Assembly (NCBI RefSeq): GCF_963966145.1 | Contig: NC_091049.1 | Coordinates: 5,766,001-5,830,000 of the forward strand | Length of the DNA stretch: 64,000 nucleotides | Direction: 5' to 3' | DNA from: Tenebrio molitor | Taxonomy: Eukaryota > Arthropoda > Insecta > Coleoptera > Tenebrionidae | Shown: positions 57,081-64,000 of the stretch, one piece after another | Numbering within the stretch: the first letter of the stretch is position 1 | How the letters are laid out: each line of letters opens with the position of its first letter | Translations under genes and position numbers: made by a program | The notes under the pieces: generated by a model | Told to the model about the DNA's origin: nothing | The model's database searches: none | Seen by the model: the letters and a program-made list of their open reading frames with translations, nothing else

Positions 57081-59130
57081 CAGGACACAAAAAGACTCAC
57101 TTCTACTCTTAATGATGTAATCTATAACTTTTTAATAACTTTTCATCAATAGTTTATAAAAGTGTCGTTATTTTTTCATCGGGTTTTTATAATGAAAACT
57201 TGGGGGAAAATGTGGCAAGGTCGTCAATAAAAAGGCCGTTTCAAGCCGATAAATTTCTCCCCTAATGTCTTGAATTATTAGGAAACGTCTGAAGGATTTA
57301 CGACGCACCACTTTATGTGGTGTATTGTAAGCGCGTAATTTTCGATACATTTCTTCTTTTGTTCCGTTGTGCAAGAACGAACGAATCAATTAAAAACATT
57401 TATTTTGGTCAATAGATATTTTGTGAGGGATGTTGCAAAGAGATTAGAAATTCTTTCGGGGATGAAAATCAATGTTTTGCCGCATTTCCAACAAGAGTAT
57501 TTGGTTCATTTCAAAAAATACACCACTATTTATTGGTGGAAATACGCAACAAAGCGCAGAACTTCGTGTAAATAATAATTAAATGTTTTTACATTTATCC
57601 GGAAAAAGCGTCAGTGCAGACCAGTGGTTGTGAAATGAGGAAAAAACGTAAACGATGGAATATTATTTTTGTAACTTGTTAGCACCGGGAAATATTGTTT
57701 GTTTTGGCCAAACACTGAAAACATTCAAATTTAATTTTTTATTTAACAAATCATAATTACCTGTATTAGCGGTAAATATGTGTTTAAGGGATTTGCGATC
57801 CAGTATTTTTATAAGAAAAGCACCAAAACAAACCGAAACTGTAATAGTTATTTTCTACAAATGCGGTAGGTTACATTTTACAGCGCGAGGTTTTTAGATT
57901 GTTTACTCTTTTTGGCCGACGCCCATTACTCATTTTTTCAAATTTGAAATTTGTTGTAACCAATAATTTTGCAAAACCTGCCAAAGACTGACATTTGATT
58001 AATGAAATGGCGCAAAGTTATCGATTATACCGATAACTGACATGGTTACGATTTACACCACAAGATAGCGCCATCCGCTTAAACTTTTCGTGTTAGTTTA
58101 CACACTCCGTGCGGTAAAATGACAGATAGTTTGGTTAGTAAAGATCGCGATACCGTAGCTGTTCAAAATGTGTAAACATGTCAATTAGAGTTTAGCAAGT
58201 AATAATTTTCGCCGCAACAGAATTTTGGTTGTTCACTTTGCGTAAGGAAAATGTTTATAAACAGGGGAGTTTGTTAAAAAAAGAATTATCAGGGAAGCTT
58301 GTGGATTTAACGAATTCTTTTTTTAATGAGGAAACGTTGACACATTTTGTTCGATACTGTGTTTTGGTAAAGAAAAAAGGAAAAATTGTGTATGATGTAA
58401 CGTGAGACAAGATCATATGAGATGAAAGATAAGATTAAACTGTTCTCTTCTGAAATGAAAATGTGTAAATATTTTTTCTGTTTCAAAAGCAGTTGGGGCA
58501 TTTTTTGTTGGAGAAACTTTTCCAGAATAGTTGTAGTTTCGGTTTGATTTTTAACACAATGTATTTACAGACAATGTGAGTAAGAAACATGATTTCAAAT
58601 GGACGAAATTGTCTTGTAATATCTGACAGTACTGGAAAATATCTGAAGTATTTGCTATCCAATTGGCCAAATCAAATAAGAGCATGACCTTGTAATGTGA
58701 CTACACATATCGGTAAATTCCATTTCACGTAAAAAGCTTATTTCATCGCAAAAAACACCAAAACAACATCGAAAGCTTCACAGTTTTTTTTCTCTAAAAC
58801 AAATTGGATTGTTTCTTTATCATTTTTTTTATAAATAAAATGTGCAAAGTTCGTTGAAAATCTAGGAAAAGCAATTATGTAGACATTTTGTGCCAAAGAG
58901 CTTTTGAAGCTTTAAAAAAAAATTATAAACCCAAAGAGATTTGTTTAATGCACCCAATAAATGTGTACGATGTTATCAATGAAAAAATAATTATTAACAA
59001 GTTTATTCGTCTCAGTCTGCAATCTCTGGGCTTAGCACAAAAAGACTCACTTCTACTCTTAATTATATAATCTGCTATTTTTAATGTATGTACAACGATT
59101 AAATACATTAGGTATAAAAAATATCATATG
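57081..59130. other. AT-rich non-coding DNA
   Basis: ACAAAAAGACTCACTTCTACTCTTAA-type text occurs at about 57088 and again at about 59036, a partial direct repeat about 1.95 kb apart. TTTTTGTTCCAGGACAC near 57073 is acceptor-like. No gene is recognised. Confidence 0.45.
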
Positions 59131-59380
59131 TACAGTCGCGAGCAATAAAGTTTGGTCGTCAAGGTCATTCTTTGACACACTGGAAAATGCTCCATTGTAA
59201 AACAGACGTAAATATCATAACCTATCATCATGTTGTATGACATTAATTGTCATTTTCTTCTCAATTTTTTGACACTGTTGACGTGGGCATAATCAGGCAG
59301 GGAATTTTTTTTTAATTTGTGACAATCTAACCAAATTTTGAAATGACATTGACGGCCAAAATTTATTGCTCGCGACAGTA
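59131..59380. mobile_element. TIR element with CGCGAGCAATAAA ends, copy 2
   Basis: Same ends (TACAGTCGCGAGCAATAAA / TTTATTGCTCGCGACAGTA) and interior as 7995-8229. It carries an extra piece of about 15-20 bp near GTGGGCATAATCAGGCAGGG. TA flanks both ends. Confidence 0.88.
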
Positions 59381-59689
59381 CCACAGGAATAGATTGCCTT
59401 TTCATCCCTCGTGTAATTATTACTGAAAGTATGGTATTCCCTTCCTAGGGAGTAAAAGTAAAAACGTGCAATTGACATTTCATGAAATTTTGTCAAAAAA
59501 ATAACATTCCATCTAATTTATTCAAAAATCACAATTTATTAATTAATAATAATCGTACAACATTATAAAACTGTTTCCATATATTTTCCACAATCGCCAG
59601 AATTGTTCTTAAAGCGAAATCATATTCCTTCTTCACATTTTTCCCTAGATTCTTTTGGTAATGTAAAATTATTCTCTTATTTTCTTTGT

Positions 59690-60340
59690 GTGTACATCAG
59701 TTTCTTATTTTTTCTTTTTTTGTACAATCTTTCAAAAACTTTTTTTTGACAACCATTTCATTTTAATTTTTTCAAATGTTTATTCCAATTTCCGTATTTT
59801 TAAGAACTTTATTTTTTTATGTTGTTTATTTTCTTCTGGTCACAAAATTTTAAGAAACTTTACAATTTTTCCGTTTTTAATTATTATTATTCTACTTTTT
59901 ATGGATGATTCCTTTATATGTAGGTACTTATTAATTCTCAGCTGTGTAAAATAACTGACACATATTTTTTTATTCTTATAATGTTAAAAAAAAAAATATA
60001 TTCCCTTTGTTTTTTTTTCTTTCGTACACTACAAACAAATCTGGAATCAACTTCCTTCCCTGTCTGACTTCCAATTTTTTTTTAAATCATTTCATAATTT
60101 TTTTTCTACTTTTTTTTTCAAATTATTTTACTCAGTATCATAACTATTTATATTTTTCTTCCATCCTCTTGTTCTTGTCCTTCTTGTTCTGTATTTCTAA
60201 GAACTTTTACATTTTCTCTTATTTGCATTAAGTATTTTTGTTTTGTTTGTTTTCTTCTGTTCACAAAGTTTAAGAAAATACCGCATTTTTCAATTTGTGG
60301 TGGTTGTTTTTATCTTTTGTAGATGATCCTTTGATACTAC
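59690..60340. repeat. T-rich tandem duplication, about 390-bp period
   Basis: TTTTTAAGAACTTTATTTTT..GTTTATTTTCTTCTGGTCAC (from about 59807) recurs as TTTCTAAGAACTTTTACATT..GTTTTCTTCTGTTCACAAAG (from about 60195). Both copies end in TTTTTC-rich text and then ATGGATGATTCC / GTAGATGATCCTTT. The style resembles the T-rich palindrome arm. Open frames here are Phe/Ile-rich artefacts. Confidence 0.75.
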
Positions 60341-62011
60341 GTTCTCCGCTATGCAATAACATAACCAACAAAATTTTCAGATACATATATCTGAATATAC
60401 AGGGTGTCTGACGAAAAACCTTCGACGCTGTATCTTACTTATTCTTTATCCGATTTGAATAAGTGACACATCAAATGAAATAGTTCGAAAAACACTTCAA
60501 CATTATTCGATTCGATATTTTTTTCGACATCTATTTTTTGACCGACGATAGCCTTTTTTTTAAACTATACATACTGTACATATTTTCTTATTCGTTCTTA
60601 TAGAGAATTTTCTTCTGAATATCCCTACATTAAAAGAAAGAACAAAAAATTAATTTTAATTGAAAAAAATTGTTTTAGAATGAAAAAGAATATTCTAAGT
60701 ATGTAATTACTAACAAGAAAAACGGTACTTAAGCAATAATTAGTAATAATTACGTGATGAATTTGACTTAAGTAGAATTTCTTTTTTCACTCTTCGATCT
60801 TGTCTTCCCTTTCACAAATTTCCCAGGTTCGCCCCCGGCCCGGCGTCCCACTTTTTGGCACTTTTCGGAAAACCCCTTGTTCGTCAACCGCCCCCGCCGC
60901 CCCCGTTATTTCCGGTTGATACGTGAAGCCCGTCCGGAACGATATTCCAATTTCGGGGCGCCTTCTTTCTTGCACGTTCCTGCGTCCTGTTACAATATAT
61001 ATTCAAATAGGGCTTCGGAATATGCAAGGAATTTGCTTTAAATGTCAAACAGAGGCCGCCGGGGAAAAATTCCTTTACCGTCTTCCCCTTTATAACGCGC
61101 GAGATTAATCCTTAATAAGAGTTGAAAAGTGTTCCGGGAAGAAACGGGACGAGCCGTCCGGGGTTAGTGATTTTCACTTAATAAACAGTGTGTAGACTTT
61201 AGACGCGGCCGAGCAACATCAATCATCGCCGGAACTCTTCTTTCGCTCTTTCAGGGCTGCGGTATCTGCCGCCGAACTTCATATTTCCCACCTCCATCCA
61301 TCACGCGCGCTCGCCCCGAAAAAACACTCGCCGACGCGACAGGTGCGGCGAGGGATGTTAATTAACCCTCCGCCGAAAAATACTCGCGATGGAACGAAAG
61401 AGCGCGAGCGGCGCGATAAACGCCGCCTTCCTAATTGCGAATCACCTAAAGCGGCGCCTTATCGCGACGCCGCCCTCGACTTCTTCTTCCTAATGTGACG
61501 TGACGGCCGGAGATTTGTTACGACTTAATTAGGAAGCCCCCAGCCGAACCCTTTCGGCCACCCCCGCGATTAATATGCCCTCACTCTATGTACCGCCGCA
61601 AACTGCCCATAAATTGGGCACGTATTCCCCGTTTAACGACCCATAGTCCCTTGTATATTATTTATAGAGTCGCATACTGCGGCTCCGCACTGGAATGTCG
61701 CGGCCCCCACGTGAATGTACAATATTCAATAGGTGTCAACACCATGGCGCACATGATGTACGACCCGCATTGATAGCTGTGTAAACAGCGGTAATTAGTG
61801 CGCCGCCAACCGATCTAGCAGGCCGCGGAAGCGCTCCGCCGAGAGATGGCGCTGGCGCTGCTTCTCCCGCGCGACTCGCGACCGCACGGGCTTATAAACC
61901 GCGGCGTAGGAGGAGCCAAGCTCTGCACCCAAAACCAAAAACATTCCGCACCTGTTTGGAATGGCACGAAAAAAAAAACTAATATTATTTGGTCTCATTT
62001 CGATCGACTAA
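60341..62011. other. TIR-end stub followed by GC-rich non-coding DNA
   Basis: TATACAGGGTGTCTGACGAA (from 60397) is another element end with no inverted partner nearby. 60.8-61.95 kb is GC-rich with CCGCCCCCGCCGCCCCCG (60889). TTATAAACC near 61891 sits in a GC-rich block, but no downstream gene supports a promoter call. Confidence 0.45.
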
Positions 62012-62191
62012 AGCTTGTTTGACACGATGCTAAATTTCGTAGTAAATTTGTTAGAAAATGAGAGAGACCCTCGACAGGACCAATGAACGATCAGGATCAT
62101 AGTCTGTCTTTGTCAGATCCTGATCGTTCATTGGTCCTCTCTCATTTACTAGTAAATTTTCTCAAAAATTTAGTATCGTGTCAAACAAGCT
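62012..62191. mobile_element. PIF/Harbinger-like MITE, 180 bp, 3-bp TAA target duplication
   Basis: The ends AGCTTGTTTGACACGAT and ATCGTGTCAAACAAGCT are perfect inverted repeats. Pairing continues nearly to the centre (GGACCAATGAACGATCAGGA / TCCTGATCGTTCATTGGTCC). TAA flanks both sides (62009-62011 and 62192-62194), as expected for a PIF/Harbinger TWA target duplication. Low divergence between arms suggests recent insertion. Confidence 0.85.
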
Positions 62192-64000
62192 TAACATAAC
62201 GAAAAAAACTAAATAAATCTGTTTCTTTTCACTTTCTCGACTTCTCTGTTTCCTTTCCCTCCCCTGATTCATTCTTTCTCCTTTATCAGTGGAGCTGGAG
62301 CGTTCTTTTTTTTTTTGCTGATGAAACAATTGCTAATTAATATACAGTTCTAAAGAATCGATAAGTGTTCCATCCTTTCCCATGTTTAATAAAATTCCTC
62401 CCAGCTTCGTTAGTGAGGTATTGTCGTCTGTCACTTGTTCATTTTCCAGACAAGACCTACCTGACAATGAGCGAGTAGTTTCGCCGTTATAAAACTGGAT
62501 TTTTTGTGCATCCTCTATTACCGCACGTCTCAAGATGATTTATTGCGGGAGTCCGTGAGTTAAAAGTTTGCCAGCGATATTTATCAGTTTTTGCAGGTCG
62601 TTTAGGTGAAATTAATAACGAGAACACGCGACAGCCGCTCTGAGAGGGTGACGGTTGATTGACGGCACACGTGACTGTTGGCGCCCAACGCGGGGTGTCT
62701 GGAAGTTCATTTTTCTCGGGGTTTCTGGAGTTTCTCAGCGCGTGGCGTCTGGCAATTTATTTTTTCTTATCTAGCTGGGAGTTTTTCTGAAGTTTGCGAA
62801 AGTTTTTAATCTTCTGTACCACTTTTTGTACCACTGTATTCGAACAGTTTCAAGATGTATGACAACTTTTTTTCTTCTCTGCTTTCTAAACATGCATTCA
62901 TTCTTTTCCTCTCGCTGGATCATCTATTACTTCTGTTTCTCTAAAACCATTTTTCTTTTTTCCTTTTTAGACTCGTCCATATTTTTCCTTCCACCGCTGA
63001 TCTGGTTGTTTTCTAATTTTTATCTTCTGAATGTGCATCGCTATAGATTCATTTTTAAAACATACTTCATCGTCTGTTTTTTTTTCTGGCTTCTTTAATT
63101 TTCTCCACTGAGATGATTAATTATTTTTGATTACATTCAGTCTTCAAAGCCTTCCGACTGGTGGAAAACGTGTTAACGTGCGTGTCTTCGGCCGCACTCT
63201 CAGCCCAAGATTGTCACTTAAATAAATAGCAGAGACATTTCCGGGAATAAGTTTATTTTTTCGTGCCCCATCGCGACGCAATTTTCACCGTCAATTTGAA
63301 AGCTTTCACAGGCATTGCTCCGAGTTTGGAGCTTTTGAAGCCCTCAACAAGCGTCCTTGTCAATTTCAGCTCAGACAAAAGTTAATTCAAGAGTCCATGA
63401 CGTGGCAAATGAAAGTTTAAAAAGAACCGAAAATAAAGCGTATCAGATACGTCGGTGAATAATGCAGGGAGGCCGTTCGGCCTTTGTCGCCCAACGCGTG
63501 TCCCACCCGTCCGCAGATTCAGCCCCGATAATTCGTTTTTCGGTGATTGAAGATCGGATGTTTGTTCGGGGGACCGGAAGAGGTGCACGTACTGCAAGAA
63601 TCGAAACAAATTTAAAACGGATTGATCCGTGCAGGAATCCGCTGTGAAAATGGGAGAGCACAGAGAGGAAAAAAAGAAATACCGTTCGTTACGGAGCAAG
63701 ATAAACGATTTTTATTTATTTAAAGTCTAGGAAATCTGGCGTGCTCTGTCAGTGGGTCGAACGCGCCCGACCCCGCCGCCCCCAACAACAAAAGCAGCTA
63801 ATAAAACGGGGATTTTAGTTGCGACACGTCTAATAAACGTACAGGGGCGCTGACGGGAGTGGTTTCACTCCTGAATCATGATCATTACTGTTATTATCAA
63901 TCAGAAATGGTCCAGCAGCTTCGGTTTTGTTCTTTTTTGCTCGAGATGAATTTCATCTTTTCGTATAGACCAGAACACCGTAGGGCCTTAAACCGGCTTT
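62192..64000. other. Mixed non-coding DNA to the window end
   Basis: No gene is recognised. The TTGGCGCCCAACGCGGGG block lies at 62679. A T-rich stretch (62.8-63.1 kb) gives a hydrophobic open frame that I do not consider coding. 63.4-63.7 kb is open on both strands over the same bases. Confidence 0.4.
62680..62723. other. Retroelement primer-binding-site-like sequence, copy 2
   Basis: TTGGCGCCCAACGCGGGGTG is followed by TTCATTTTTCTCGGGG, the same pair of blocks as at 56786. A degraded third version (GTCGCCCAACGCGTGTCCC) lies near 63487. A shared downstream block argues for a dispersed repeat rather than chance. Confidence 0.3.

Noticed and set aside
61850..61960. TTATAAACC as a core promoter TATA box
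   Set aside because: No initiator, downstream exon or transcript evidence; the adjoining open frame has no recognisable domain.

Overview
This 64 kb window looks like nuclear DNA from an insect, most plausibly a beetle (Tribolium-like). The host is an inference from three things: many TA-flanked terminal-inverted-repeat elements ending in TACAGGGTG, decayed non-LTR retrotransposons of a type common in insects, and AT-rich DNA (TTAATTAA, AAATTTA) broken by short GC-rich bursts carrying CGGGGGCGG. I recognise no intact host protein-coding gene, rRNA or tRNA. Most longer open frames are low-complexity by-products of T-rich DNA or of tandem repeats. The window is best read as a giant intron or a gene desert. 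Two positions on the + strand (26329/26330 and 44709/44710) look like zero-length-exon recursive splice sites, which would fit a long + strand intron.

Layout. 1-16 kb is AT-rich DNA with a recurring vocabulary (TTTAAACTAA, GTGTGAAAATTTACA). It holds two decayed LINE pieces (2.1-3.1 kb +, 13.5-14.4 kb -), several MITE-like inverted-repeat elements, and a transposon remnant with a helix-turn-helix-like peptide at 10.9-11.1 kb. 16.26-21.58 kb is a giant imperfect palindrome. Its arms are about 2.2-2.3 kb, T-rich on the left and A-rich on the right, around a GC-richer spacer of about 0.8 kb, and each arm contains internal tandem duplication. 22-26 kb holds a palindromic transposable element and GC-rich blocks.

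26-44 kb is the most unusual part. A short word, CTTGTAAAACAGAAA or its reverse complement, recurs dozens of times in changing contexts, including three tandem-repeat arrays (30.0-31.3, 33.1-33.8 and 34.8-36.7 kb). The last is a satellite of about 74 bp monomers in an A/B/C order, split by a fragment of a different LINE. 45-48.4 kb switches to a TTTGACA vocabulary, including a tandem array of about 290 bp units. 53.6-55.8 kb switches again, to CCTAGATG/CATCTAG. The rest is mixed AT-rich DNA, GC-rich bursts and a few more TIR elements.

No genes can be shown to act together here. The biology on offer is architectural: a candidate long-hairpin RNA locus, candidate recursive splice sites, and neighbouring territories each dominated by one short word, which may reflect local slippage or conversion, or clustered protein-binding sites.
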